Notes under the pieces: generated by a model
What the model was told of the DNA's origin: nothing
The model's database searches: none
The model's input: the letters and a program-made list of their open reading frames with translations, nothing else
DNA from: Misgurnus anguillicaudatus
Taxonomy: Eukaryota; Chordata; Actinopteri; Cypriniformes; Cobitidae
Reading direction: 5' to 3'
Length of the DNA: 64,000 nt
Assembly: GCF_027580225.2 (NCBI RefSeq)
Contig: NC_073337.2
Span: 11,087,501-11,151,500 of the forward strand
Program-made: the position numbers and the translations under genes
Shown: one piece after another, positions 14,401-24,096 of the stretch
How the letters are laid out: every line of letters begins with the position of its first letter
Position numbering within the stretch: the stretch's first letter is position 1

Positions 14401-17400
14401 TGCCAGGTTTGTGCTGTGAATCTGAATTAAAAGTGATCACTTAAGAAAAGAAATGAGAGGTTGTGGGTCTTGCCATGTAATTAGTCTATAGGTTGCATTA
14501 TAGTGGGCTCTATTGTGTTTGGTATGTGTACCATAATTTACCAGACTTTTACCAGATCGTTTGTCTATGTTTATGATTCTGACAGTGATTGTTACTGTAT
14601 TTTGCCATAAGTCTTCACTCTGCCTATTCAAAGCTCGAGGGCCAACACATAACTTCTAGATTTATAAGCAGCAACAAACTACATTTTAACATTTTATAAT
14701 GCCTAGTCACAGGGTCCGAAATTAACACCCGCCAAGCGCCAAATGCAGGTAGATTTTCCGTTTGGCGACTAAATTCAAAAGGCTACCCGCCACACTGGCG
14801 GGTGATTTTCATACCAAAATATTAATGCAATATAATGTGTTTGCCAGTAACTAATCTGGGAACGAGGTGAGCTAGCCACAGAACGTCTCTACGCTCCAAG
14901 TCTCGCACTAGAGACGGTCTTGTTGCTAGCTAGTACTGCAGGTAACTTGCGGTCTGCAGCTCTGCTGCATATTAGCTATCAACATGCATCCCCGCCCTGC
15001 CCGTTGGGCTATCTTGAATTATAGGGAGGAAAAAATATATTTAAATGCTTATGCATTCTTTCACAGATTTGTATGGGTAATAATGGTGTGAAATTCAGGC
15101 ATTGGAAACTTAAATTACGTTTGAGCGCGTGCTCGAGTTTTACTTTCGCGATCGCGCAAAAAGACGCAGTACAGGAACCAATCCGTCATGATCTGTCATG
15201 GATTTGGGCAAATCCTCCAACTTCGTCCTGTCAGTCATTATTATCCTCACGTAAGAAAATTAAATCTCTCGCAGCAAGCTTTAAAGTATAGATTGTACGG
15301 GCAGTGAAGAGAGTGACTCTGTGCACAATCGCTCTTAAAGCTACAGTAGCCCCTGTTTTTCTGATCGAAAAAATTATCCAGTCTGTAACTGGATTGTGAC
15401 CCACTAAACCACTTTTAAATGTATATCTGGTGTGGGGATGAGCAGGAAAAGTTGGTTTACATGGAAATCCAGTCTTTTTGTTTCTTAAAAAACAACTGCA
15501 TCAAAAAACAACAAGAATAGCAGATTAAACATTGTGGTTAGAGGCCCTATTGGCTTTGTATTGGCAAAATTTGGCCTGTGGTAAAACTAATTGAATAAGC
15601 CTGTGCTATGCCCACAAAGTCAAGTGGCATTTTCTTATCTGTGACTTCAGTTAATATTTGTACTGATGATTGATATGTCCTGAAATTTGATATGTGTTAT
15701 TTGTGTTTTGATAGATGTTTTATCTTAATATTCTACATTAAAAGTACTGTATTTTTTATTGGGGCTACTTGCATTCATTTCGGGCTAACAAAAACTGAAG
15801 AGTGCCTGCCCGAAGGGCTACCAGGGATTTTGAAATTTTGGCCGGTAAAAATGTGTTTGGTCGGTGGATTTTTTCATCTACCAGTCCCCGTGGCAGGTGA
15901 GCCAAAAAGTTAATTTCGGACCCTGCCTAGTCATACTTCTGTTATTTTGATGAAAGTAACTCAAAAGTAACGCAAAAGTAGTGTAACTCATTACAGTTCA
16001 GAGACAGTAATATTGTAATGTAACTAATTACTTTCAAATGACAGTAATTTGTAATATATAATGTATTACACTTTGGAAGTTACTTGCCCAACACTGGTTA
16101 TTATTATTATCATTTGTCCAAGAATTGTAGAAAAATACACAAACTGAAAATACAGAAGAATTTAGCAATTGTTAAAACATTTATTCATGTGATTTTATAC
16201 ATTAATGTTGTAAAATAAACGAATCCTTAATAACCGTACAACCGTGATTATTTATCAGACTATAACCGTACCATCAAAATCTATAATCGCTGCATCCCTA
16301 CATGTAAGTACGTTTTTTCATCATATGGTTTCTTTGGTTTCTAAGTTGGGTGTGCAAGATACCAAATCCAATGTTATGTCATATTAATCAGTGTCTTGTT
16401 GACTAAAACATAGCATCATTTTGAAAATATTTTGACTCAGCGTCAACGCTGCGTTACAACGATATGAAAACCGCTAACGTTAGTGTAATTCTTGCCGTTG
16501 TTTTGAATAGGCTACAGACGAATGATTGCTGGCTGCCAACAAAATAAATGTGCCTGTCTTATCAAAACTCGTGTGTCAAATTTATTTTTGTTCTTTAATA
16601 TTGATCACATCAAAGATTGAAATCATAATGAAATAATTGCTAAGATCAGACTTGATGTTCATTGTCTCAGAATTTGATTTTAAAACTGTAGTATTGTTAT
16701 TACAGACTGGCTCACATATAAAAAAATGTTTTGTCATAATTGTGCTGTTTTTTCTCACATATTTAGACATTTGTATCCATTTACAATTGAATTATTGTTA
16801 GAAAAGGGCTGGATGAATGAATACAGTGTCTATTATAGACAGATATATATATACAATATCCACTTCAAGTATATAGACAAAATAGTATTGAAATGTTTGC
16901 AAACTTAATTTTTACCTATGGGGTAAGTTGTAACATTTGCACTTCTGTCATGTTTGGTGTAATTGTAAGAATAATAAGTACTAGAAACAAACTTCAAATG
17001 TTCATTTGTAGCAAAAATGTGTGTGTTTCTTCTGTAAAAATATAATTAATCAAACTCAAATATTTTTTGAATGATTGAGCCAAAACCAAAAAGCGTTAGG
17101 TTGTGCCCCGCTCTACCCTATTTGTAAATATTATGTTGCTATTACAAAGATGTTTTACAAAAGCAAGATATTTTGATAAAATATGGTAAGCACACAGTTG
17201 ACAGTAGTTTTTTCAGTAGTTTCACCAGCTGTGCTTACCATCATTTATCAAAATATCTTCTTTTGTGTTCATCAGAAAAAAATTCATACAGATTTGTAAC
17301 AAGATGAAGATGAGAAAATGATGACAAATTTTTAATTTTTGGGTGAACTTTTTTCATTTTATATTCTTTACTAGTTTTTATATATTTAGTTTATTAGTTC

Positions 17401-20400
17401 TATGTTTATTTCATTATATCTAGTTCTTTTATTCTACATTATTTTTCTTAATATTGTTTTAATCTTATGTTGGCACTGGATTGTCTTTCCAAGTAGATAT
17501 GAGTTTCCAATGGTCTCCATCTCAAGGTTTTTATTAACATCACAAGAATGTTGTGAACAGTACTTTCCACTGTCTTTGTTGGTATAATACCACCTGTTAA
17601 TTCTGCTTCTAGTCAGATAAAGTTAGTCCATCCATTAATCAAGTTAGACAAAGCTAGTCAGACCATTGACAAAGCTAAGCTGAGAATTGAACACAACTAA
17701 GATTATTCAATAAACCATCTTAATTATTATTATCACTTAATCTCCTGCCTGCTCCTTTCTCATTCATCTCTTTTACATGGATTTTGAGTAACGGATGGAG
17801 TGATTTTTCCCTGACATGAGAGAGATTTAGTGAACTAGATCTAAAGTTGGATCTGTGGTATCAGGACGTAGCCATAGTTGGATCCGTCATTTTGGTGTTG
17901 TCGGCTGAACTTAAGTCAGCAGGATCTATCACTAGTACACACCCAGCAAGCAATAGCCATCATTTAACTGTTTAGATTAACAATAGACCTGATTTAGTCT
18001 GACTATAAATAACCCACTTCTAGCCAAAATAAACTTGAATTTGGTTACATGTCGTTTTTGCCAAAATAACTTGCAAGATGAATGATATTCCATTAGGGTG
18101 GCCATTCATGCCAGTTCCGCCGGACACGTCCCGAACAGGTTCGAAGTGTCCGGCGAAACTGGCACGAATGGCCACCCTATATTCCATCATGTAAGCAAAG
18201 TCAACATTACAAGGTGTTTGCTTTCATTTTTTATTTATTTTATTTCATTTATTTTTGGGCTATCTATTACATTTTCACTGACAGTCCAAATTTGCCTTGT
18301 TTTAGCCCATACGACGTATGTTTGGATCTTTTGAATGCAAAATTGCTTGCTGGACAGTTAAGACAGAAGTTAAGTAACACATGCAGTATTCATGAAGACA
18401 TCATAAACAGAAAGTATGGACATAAGTTACTGAAAGTGTTACTAATGCACATTCAACACAAACACAATGAGCCAGCAAACATTGCAGCAGTAACTCCTGT
18501 GATGATGAAGAGTTTTAGGTGTTTCCCTCCTGTGGTTTTTCATTAAAACTAAACATCACACCCCCTCCTCGCCCAGGAAACACAACAAAGAGCCCCTGCT
18601 GATGCCCACCATCACGCTTAACCAAACACCCCCGAATCCACCCGCGGACAGCAAGAATCAACCAATCAAATCATCAGCTCGCTCTAGAGGAGTGTCTGAT
18701 GGGTGTCAGTCTGATTCAGCAGGTTTGGATTTTCCTCCACTCTTTTCAGTTTCTACACAGAGAGGATTTACATCAGCACATCTTAGGCCCTGTTCACACC
18801 TGATATTAAAGGGGACAGAGAATGAAAAACCATTTTTACCTTGTGTACCGCGGTTCAGACCCAAATAATACAATGTGAACAGAGACCAGAGGGGAAAGAG
18901 GAAGCAATCGATCTCAGTTTTGGACAAGGAAATCGAACCAAATATGAAATCGTGTTCTTCGCTCTAGATTACTCACGGAATTTAACTTTGTGTCATGCAA
19001 ATTTTTTGCTCAAGTTGAACATTTTCAACTTGCGCGAAGATGCATCAGGCGAATAGCACATGTTTTCGCGATCTCGCTGCCCAATGTGTGTCAATGGCCC
19101 TGCGTGAGTTTGCGTCTACCGTATTTGCATTGACTTTGAATGTAATCTACTCGCATAAATCGTTGAATTCGCATCTGGTGTGTACGCCCCATAAGAGTAA
19201 GGGTTAGTGTTTGACAATACAGATGCACTTTTTGTTCATCTGTCTGTTACATTAATAACAGAAACACTGTGAGTGCCCTGAGACAGCTACACCCAAAAAC
19301 ATTCAATGAACCCCATAACCATTAGATGAAGTCAAACAAACTTCAACATGTGTCTGCAATCATTCGCAGCACAAATCTCTCATTTCATACCATTGGCAAC
19401 ATTTGTAACGGTGCATTCACACGGGGTGCCAGCATTAACATTTGACAGAGGGCGTGTGTGAAGCGTGGCCAACAGCCAATCACAGTCGCCGCAACACATG
19501 CATCTCTGTTCTCCGGTCTTGCATAAACGTAATTGGCTGGCTCTGAAGTAGGTTATTTGCATAATGTTGCGTTTACACCAACCGTGTTTCAGGCGTCAAT
19601 ATCGCGTCTACCGCGCCTAGTTTGCCGCTTGAACAATTTGAATGCATTCACGCGTCTAGAGCGAAGTAGACGCGCGGAAAAAGCAAGCATTTGACGCACG
19701 TCAGAGGCAAAATCCGTTTCTTGTGGCAGGGGCAAGTGCTATGCGGTTGTCTGTTTGCAAGATGAATGATGTTGATTGTGCATTTATCGAGAGAGTTACC
19801 GGTTTCTATTTGGTAACCTTACTATAGGGGGAAAATAAACGGCGCGGTCGATAAACGTCACGTGACACAAAAGTGAAATGTGTATTACAACTTACCAGGT
19901 TGCCCGATGTCCTCACTGACACTCTTTCAAGCGAGGTCCTTTTTATTCCTGTCTCTATAGAAATAAGAACTTGTGTCGTATAGCTCCGGGTGACTGCTTA
20001 CGGACAATATCAATCGTTCCTTCAGGTTGAATGAGTGACTCCAGGCAGGGCTGCCTCCACAGCAGCAAGCAGGCTCCTGATTGGTTAACGCGGTGCGAAA
20101 TTCCGCCAAAGTTCAAATTTTTCAACTGGGGCGTCAGCCGACAACTCGCGTCAAATGCACAAAAAGCACCATTCGCGCATACCGCGCCAGTCGCTCAATT
20201 CGCGCCATGAGGCGGAATCGCGTCTTCCGTGCCGCGTCAAACGCCTCATCCGCGCCACGGGACCTCCAGACGCGTCTTCACATTGACTTAACATTGAAAT
20301 CACTCTACCGCGGCTGGTGTACACTAGGGGTGTCACGATTCTCCAAATCCTCGATTCGATTACATTTTCGATTCTGATGTCACGATTCAATTCGATTCTC

Positions 20401-23400
20401 GATATTTAAATGAATTTTTTAAGACAAAAAATTATATGCCTTTATTATTTTTATTATTATTATTATAGTTTCACATTAACATGCACATTGCGTGCTTTTC
20501 CTCGCATGGGGGTTTGTGGGCTTTACTTTACGCGAGAGAGCTTGTAGAGAGAGAATTCCTTCTTGCACGCAGATAGACGTGCGTCTTGGACTCCTATTAT
20601 CTGAAATAAAACCGATGCGTCAACTTATGCAGCTGCGCTTCTCTCTGTCTCACGTGCACGCGCTCTCGCATCTGTCCAAAGTCTAAACATAAACTAAAGT
20701 AATAATCCTTACGTTTTTGTTCAGTTTTATGCGTTTCATGCAAGCTGAGGCTAACTATACCTTTTGTTTAAAATATAACCCGCTGCATCTTGGCGGCTCT
20801 CTCGTGCATGTGCAGAGAGCTGCGCTCTGTCCGAAGGCAGATCACTAGGTAGTAATCCTGTTTATGATATGCATTTCAAGGAGTTGTAGCAATACATCTC
20901 TCGTGTTTAAAATATAAATCGCGTTCCGCTGGATGGATGTTTTTAAAGGCACTTCTGAGACTTTATTTTCCCCGCTTGGCAAGCTGACCGGACGTGACAT
21001 GGGGGCGTGGCAGCATCGACGATCCCATTTTTTAATTCGAAGTTCGAGGTTGTGACTTAATTTCGATCGATTTCGATTTAAAATCGAAATCGTGACACCC
21101 TTAGTGTACACGCAGCATAAGTCAATCTGATTGGCTGATGAACGCACTGGCGCTTGCAAAGTTGAGAAATGTTTTTGCCGTAAGCAACGGCAGTGACATG
21201 ACGCCAACGGATGCACAATTCCATCACCAATTCAAAGAAAATAAGAAGCGTTAATGGTGGCGCCCTGTGTAAATGTACCGTAAAGTGTTCAGCTTTAAGT
21301 ATGGGGAAAAGTCTAGAGATATACTGTTAAACATAGACCTGCAGCAGTGAACACAACTGTGATACTGTCAGTAATGAGAAAACATTCTGATACACAAAAG
21401 ATCCTGGTGGAGTTTTATGGGATGAGGATCATATATCAGTGATGACTCAAAGCAGTAAACATCCAGACCAAGATCTCTGCTTGAACTCATGAAGACCAGG
21501 ACAAAATGATAAGACTGAACCACAGGCATCTATTATACAGCCGACAGCCGACTCTTTTATATATATAAACAAATACAGACCTGCAATACATTTCGAACAT
21601 TTATAAAAAATTCTCTAAAATAATGACTTTACACAGACTTTAATTTAGTGGGCATGTGACTGCTGCAGTGTCCAGCCAATCACTGCTTATCAACTAACAG
21701 ACTCCAGCCCTGATCATCAGAATCAACCACCAGCCAACCTAAAGACTGTCTCGACTCCAGTCTCAGGGTGTTTTCAGACCTGTAGATCGATTGTTTTGTT
21801 CCGAAACCAGGGATTAAATAGCTACAATGTTGCAATTTCCTGTTGATTCATTTTGCATTCACAAGGCAATATTTCCCAAACGGACCAGACTTTGTTAAAG
21901 TGCACCTATTTCATTGCTAAAAAACAACATTATTTTGTGTATTTGGTGTAATACAATGAGTTTGCGTGGTTTTGGTTCCAAAAACACTTTGTTTTCCACA
22001 TACCTTACATTTTTGTAGCTCTAGATTTCTATGTCTTCCTGAAACGCATAGATTTTGTGCTAATCTGCAAAATTTACAAAATAAAACGTAGCGCTTTTCT
22101 AAGCGGATTTAAAAGAGGAACTATATTTTATGGCGTAATAGCACTTTTGGGAGTACTTCGACTCGCCTGAAAAGTCCGCTCCCCTTCTCACTCTCATAAT
22201 GGGAGAGGGAGGGTGTTACTGCGCCGAGTCCAAGTACTCCCAAAAGTGCTATTACCCCATAAAATGTAGTTCCTCTTTCGAATCCGCTTGGAGAAGCGCT
22301 GCGTTTTGTTTTGTACCACCAAACTTGCTTGTGTGGCTGCTCGTCTTAAATGGGAAGGACGTTGATGTGTTTGTTCACTTCTAACTTTACCTCTGTTTGA
22401 TACCATTGAATGAATGGGGCTAAGCTAAATGCTATCGAAGCGTCGCACCGCGCTCCAGCGCTTACGTGCACGCACACAGATGATAGAGGGATGTATCAAC
22501 AATTCTTAGTTAAGGTAATAACATATTTTAATATTGAAAATGAGTAGACTATTCCTTTAACTTACAGGTTGTAAGTCCGAAGTGGGAGGAATTATGATAA
22601 TGTCGGTCTTGTCTACATCAACAATCCCAGAAAGTATACTGTTGCCTACAATCTGTGTGTTTGTTGTAGTCCAAGAGTTTTATGTTGGAGACGATAACTC
22701 GCGTTACTGTTTACTTTGGGGTTTGTACCTTTTGCATATCTTTAACATGTACTAATATACACCTACACACCAAAGGAAATGTAAAATCATGAATCAGATA
22801 ATTGGTGCTCTTTAATACAAGTCATGTGTGAGTAAACTCTCCTTTAATTGGTCAGAGTGCTTCTGTTCATTTTCCGTGATTCTGCTCAAAGTTATCCATC
22901 AGAATTTATAGATAGCAGATTTGCGAGATTATTGTGTGGCTTTTTTGGTAACTGCGGTTATATTACTTCATTATTTGTGAGTAAGAATCAAAACTTGGGC
23001 GGGATAACATTCTTACTATGTACCTATCGCAGAGAAGAGCAATTAGAAGACACAGTTTGTTTGCGCTCTGGCCGAGACCACCTCATTCAGGCGGTCTCAG
23101 ATTGGTTGTTTTGGTGCGGATCCGAGCGCGTTTGCCGTGTTCACATATACCTAATCGAACCGAAACAAGGGAGAAAACGCACCAGGTTCCGAAACAAAGG
23201 CTCAGGTCTGAAAACACCCTCAGTGAGTAACATCACACATCTATTAGACCCTGAAGTTCACTGGTCCGGTCAGTAGACTGTTGCTATGGCTACCGAGCTC
23301 AATTATGACGGCACAAAGATGGACAGTGATGTCATAACTGGGAAAATCACACAAACCATTCAAACATCCAGCGTTTACATGTGCGTATTAGTTCAGACCA

Positions 23401-24096
23401 GAGGATTACTCTCTAAATACTCTCACAACATCTTTTTTTTACCAACAAAATATTTAGTATCATGAGATTATATTAAATATGACTGAATCAACTACATCAG
23501 CTTACAGCAATACACCACTTTAACAGTCAGAATAATTCTGTTAGATGTAATAAAGCAACAGCAACATCATCCAAAAACAGATTCATGTTTATTAAATCTT
23601 TCAATATATACATTGAGATTTGTGTAACACTTAATCCATCAATTTGTCTATTAAACCTTCAGACAAAACTTGGTCAAGAAAACACACAACACTCAACTCT
23701 ATTCACTACTGATATCATGACACGAGATTAATCAATGATGAAGCCTACACTTAAAACACACACAACACACGCACGCCCGCCCGCAAGCACGCACGCACGC
23801 ACACACACACATACACAGTAATGATGACCCAGTTTCTTGTGCAGTAATATATGTACAAATTTCATCCTTCAACTCAAGATAGGCTTGTGTATTTCTACCA
23901 CAAATGAAGATGAATCACTATCATCATCATCATCATCACTCATCATCTGTGTGAGCGCGTTATAATATCGCGTGCGACTGCAAGGTCGCGTCGCATCAGA
24001 AAAACGCTGATAGTTAATAAATGATGAGAATAAAAGCACCTGAATGACGATGACGATGGTGGCGAGCAGCGCGCTCCAGACGACAGCAGAACTCAT
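1931..24096 (-). CDS. ptpro: ptpro 5' part: receptor-type tyrosine phosphatase O, signal peptide and FN3 ectodomain (gene continues past left edge)
   Basis: Seven exons on the minus strand join in phase into 501 residues: 24040-24096, 5057-5327, 4738-4893, 4508-4648, 2505-3023, 2255-2416, 1931-2127. All have AG/GT borders. The product is the extracellular part of a type III receptor tyrosine phosphatase (GLEPP1), known from podocytes and neurons; the membrane and phosphatase parts lie beyond the left edge. Recognisable stretches are [58 protein letters not shown] and STYCSE, which match vertebrate PTPRO as I recall it. Domains: signal peptide (residues 1 to about 24), FN3-like modules from exons 2 and 3-4, a Ser/Thr-rich acidic linker in exon 5, an FN3 module from the end of exon 5 through exon 6, and the start of another in exon 7. 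Many N-x-S/T sites are present. Intron 1 is about 18.7 kb and full of transposons. Head to head with rerg, as in mammals. Confidence 0.9.
2255..2416 (-). CDS. ptpro: ptpro coding exon 6
   Basis: Encodes [20 protein letters not shown] and [20 protein letters not shown], completing the FN3 module begun in exon 5. Ends on a single base before GTATGA, in phase with exon 7. Confidence 0.88.
2505..3023 (-). CDS. ptpro: ptpro coding exon 5, Ser/Thr-rich linker and start of an FN3 module
   Basis: A 519-base exon between TTCTCCAG and GTTAGA. It starts [14 protein letters not shown], passes through a long Ser/Thr/Glu-rich stretch likely to be heavily O-glycosylated, and ends [20 protein letters not shown], the B-C strands of an FN3 fold. 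The linker is the fastest-diverging part compared with mammalian PTPRO. The open frame reads on into the upstream intron, but the acceptor at 3024-3025 sets the border. Confidence 0.88.
3474..3735. mobile_element. 262-base MITE with 34-base inverted ends
   Basis: ATATGAAGAGTTTCGTTGCA at the left is matched by its inverse at the right with two mismatches over 34 bases. The AT-rich interior has no ORF. A TA-type target is likely but cannot be separated from the TATA-rich flanks. Confidence 0.7.
4508..4648 (-). CDS. ptpro: ptpro coding exon 4
   Basis: Encodes [20 protein letters not shown] followed by a [14 protein letters not shown] strand and HEPQYHRT. The splice phases match exons 3 and 5. 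The exon has no ATG-initiated ORF of useful length and is recognised by homology and phase. Confidence 0.85.
4738..4893 (-). CDS. ptpro: ptpro coding exon 3
   Basis: Encodes [20 protein letters not shown] and [18 protein letters not shown]. Its phases (2 bases in, 1 base out) fit exons 2 and 4 exactly. Confidence 0.88.
5057..5327 (-). CDS. ptpro: ptpro coding exon 2, first FN3-like module
   Basis: Acceptor TTTTTCAG precedes codon AGT and the exon ends on a split codon before GTAAGA. It encodes [10 protein letters not shown], then [10 protein letters not shown] and [18 protein letters not shown], the membrane-distal FN3-like module of PTPRO. Confidence 0.88.
6391..6540. mobile_element. Fragment of the abundant TTAAAGGGATAGTTCACCC MITE family
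   Basis: Begins TTAAAGGGATAGTTCACCCT and continues with AATGAAAATTCTGTC and the GTTGTAAACCTTTATGAGTT block, a widespread cyprinid repeat as I recall it. The right end is missing. The other half of the same family appears at 17166-17352. Confidence 0.65.
6700..6800 (-). mobile_element. Decayed tRNA-derived SINE (V-SINE/DANA-like)
   Basis: The reverse strand reads AGCAATGCCAAGGTCAGGGG, then TTTGAGTCCCAGTAAACATC, then a GAACGCACTG block. This resembles the box B and downstream part of a fish tRNA-type SINE. Box A and the 3' tail are not clear. Confidence 0.5.
7888..8631. mobile_element. hAT element, TAGGGATGGGCGATA ends
   Basis: Termini TAGGGATGGGCGATA and TATTGCCCATCCCTA are flanked by exact 8-base duplications GTGCTATA (7880-7887, 8632-8639). 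Its 744 bases include a nested TTAA element. No transposase ORF. Confidence 0.85.
8287..8510. mobile_element. 224-base TTAA-target MITE nested in the hAT at 7888-8631
   Basis: TTAAAGGCGGAGTCCATGAT at the left is mirrored by ATCGTGGACTCCGCCTTTAA at the right. TTAA ends suggest the piggyBac or Kolobok superfamily. Confidence 0.75.
8702..10179. mobile_element. hAT element, TAGGGCTGTGCAATTAATCG ends
   Basis: Left TAGGGCTGTGCAATTAATCG, right CATAATCGAGCAGCCCTA, exact 8-base duplications ACTCTCAC (8694-8701, 10180-10187). It carries a second hAT at 9164-10069. No coding capacity seen. Confidence 0.85.
9164..10069. mobile_element. hAT-like element, CAGGGCTTGACATTAACACC ends, nested
   Basis: Left CAGGGCTTGACATTAACACC, right AGTTAATGTCAAGCCC. 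The interior shares ACCCGCCAAATGCGGGT and a GGCTGGTGAGCAAAAAAG block with the elements at 14710 and 34933, so it is the same family. The target duplication is not clean. Confidence 0.7.
12101..13737. mobile_element. Third-layer MITE with GTCCCAAACTGCATACTTCC ends
   Basis: Left GGCTGTGTCCCAAACTGCAT and right ATGGAAGTAGGCGGTTTGGG, then GACGCAGC, form an imperfect inverted pair. Its own sequence is only about 100 bases; the rest is the hAT at 12170-13698. The target duplication is unclear. Related in its ends to the MITE at 50004-50101. Confidence 0.65.
12170..13698. mobile_element. Fourth-layer hAT, CAGTGGTGGACAGTAACGAA ends
   Basis: Left CAGTGGTGGACAGTAACGAA, right ATTCGTCCACCACTG, exact duplications CCTACCAT (12162-12169, 13699-13706). 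Subterminal TACTCAAGTAC and TACTTAAGTAC motifs repeat near both ends, as expected for transposase binding sites. 1529 bases, no recognisable ORF. Confidence 0.88.
14710..15925. mobile_element. Third-layer hAT, CAGGGTCCGAAATTAACACC ends
   Basis: Left CAGGGTCCGAAATTAACACC, right AGTTAATTTCGGACCCTG, exact duplications CCTAGTCA (14702-14709, 15926-15933). Same internal family as 9164-10069 and 34933-35899. A 72-codon open frame at 15073-15291 shows no known domain. Confidence 0.88.
17166..17352. mobile_element. MITE fragment, right half of the TTAAAGGGATAGTTCACCC family
   Basis: Has TATCAAAATATCTTCTTTTG and TTTTTGGGTGAACTT, the inverse of that family's left end. The terminal CCCTTTAA is lost. 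Confidence 0.5.
18094..18179. mobile_element. 86-base near-perfect palindromic hAT-like MITE
   Basis: TAGGGTGGCCATTCATGCCA at the left is the inverse of TGGCACGAATGGCCACCCTA at the right, with about two mismatches over the first 34 bases. Exact 8-base duplications TATTCCAT flank it (18086-18093, 18180-18187). The loop also contains the small inverted repeat CGAACAGGTTCG. Too small to code; it would fold into one long hairpin. Confidence 0.82.
19565..21117. mobile_element. Middle Harbinger-like element of the nest
   Basis: Left TGTTGCGTTTACACCA and right TGGTGTACACGCAGCA (after removing the hAT) are inverted copies, flanked by TAA (19562-19564, 21118-21120). The interior is GC- and CpG-rich with many GCGTC/GACGC motifs. 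Confidence 0.68.
20325..21103. mobile_element. Innermost hAT of the nest, TAGGGGTGTCACGATT ends
   Basis: Left TAGGGGTGTCACGATTCTCC, right ATCGAAATCGTGACACCCTTA, exact duplications GTGTACAC (20317-20324, 21104-21111). It landed inside the right terminal repeat of the middle element. 779 bases, non-coding. Confidence 0.85.
21766..23219. mobile_element. Harbinger-like element with GGGTGTTTTCAGACCTG ends
   Basis: Left GGGTGTTTTCAGACCTG and right CAGGTCTGAAAACACCC are perfect inverses, flanked by TCA (21763-21765, 23220-23222). It contains the TTAA element at 21895-22560. An open frame from 22848 shows no recognisable domain and runs past the element end, so it is not called. Confidence 0.7.
21895..22560. 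mobile_element. TTAA-target MITE with internal hairpin, nested
   Basis: Begins TTAAAGTGCACC, ends AGTAGACTATTCCTTTAA. The middle (about 22097-22300) is a long inverted repeat in which TAATAGCACTTTTGGGAGTA faces TACTCCCAAAAGTGCTATTA. The two ends differ, so this may be a composite of two related MITEs. Confidence 0.6.
24040..24096 (-). CDS. ptpro: ptpro coding exon 1 (signal peptide start)
   Basis: The ATG at 24094-24096 opens 19 codons, [19 protein letters not shown], then a CAG|GT donor. Joined in phase 0 to exon 2 (SVVSFQVEF) this gives a classic hydrophobic signal peptide. An in-frame ATG 18 bases upstream (24112-24114) has a poorer context (C at -3, T at +4) than this one (A at -3, A at +4), so the downstream start is preferred. 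The assignment rests on phase, signal character and head-to-head placement, not on sequence conservation. Confidence 0.7.

Larger units (their letters stand above)
11862..16096. mobile_element. Second-layer hAT, CAGTGTTGGGAGTAACGCAT ends
   Basis: Left CAGTGTTGGGAGTAACGCAT, right AGTTACTTGCCCAACACTG, exact duplications GTTATTAT (11854-11861, 16097-16104). The subterminal zones are full of TTACAGTAAT/GTAATGTAAC motifs. It carries three further insertions. No transposase ORF. Confidence 0.88.
11158..16300. mobile_element. Outermost hAT of a five-element nest
   Basis: Left TAGGGATGCAGCGATTAACC, right TATAATCGCTGCATCCCTA, exact duplications CATGTAAG (11150-11157, 16301-16308). Its own sequence is only about 0.9 kb (11158-11861 and 16097-16300); the rest is later insertion. 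It contains a TG/GCGT microsatellite near 11360-11435. The ACxH-type ORFs there are repeat artefacts. Confidence 0.88.
19409..21280. mobile_element. Outer Harbinger-like element of a three-layer nest
   Basis: Left CGGTGCATTCACACGGGGTG, right CCTGTGTAAATGTACCG, flanked by TAA (19406-19408, 21281-21283), a 3-base target typical of PIF/Harbinger. Its own sequence is about 320 bases. No transposase. Confidence 0.65.
5328..24039 (-). other. ptpro intron 1, 18.7 kb, transposon-rich
   Basis: Between the signal-peptide exon and exon 2 no other ptpro exon is recognisable. Most of the span is transposon or tandem repeat, listed separately. The stretches 5328-6390, 10640-11157, 16301-17165, 17353-18093 and 23220-24039 show no gene. 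They are AT-rich, with old unclassified repeat remains and a CA/GCAC microsatellite at about 23755-23815. Confidence 0.65.

Noticed and set aside
18784..19192. Possible Harbinger-like element (GGCCCTGTTCACACCTG to GGTGTGTACGCCCC)
   Set aside because: Ends match poorly and the flanking trinucleotides do not agree.
22848..23276. 142-codon open frame
   Set aside because: Lies in a Harbinger-like MITE, crosses its right end, and shows no transposase motif.
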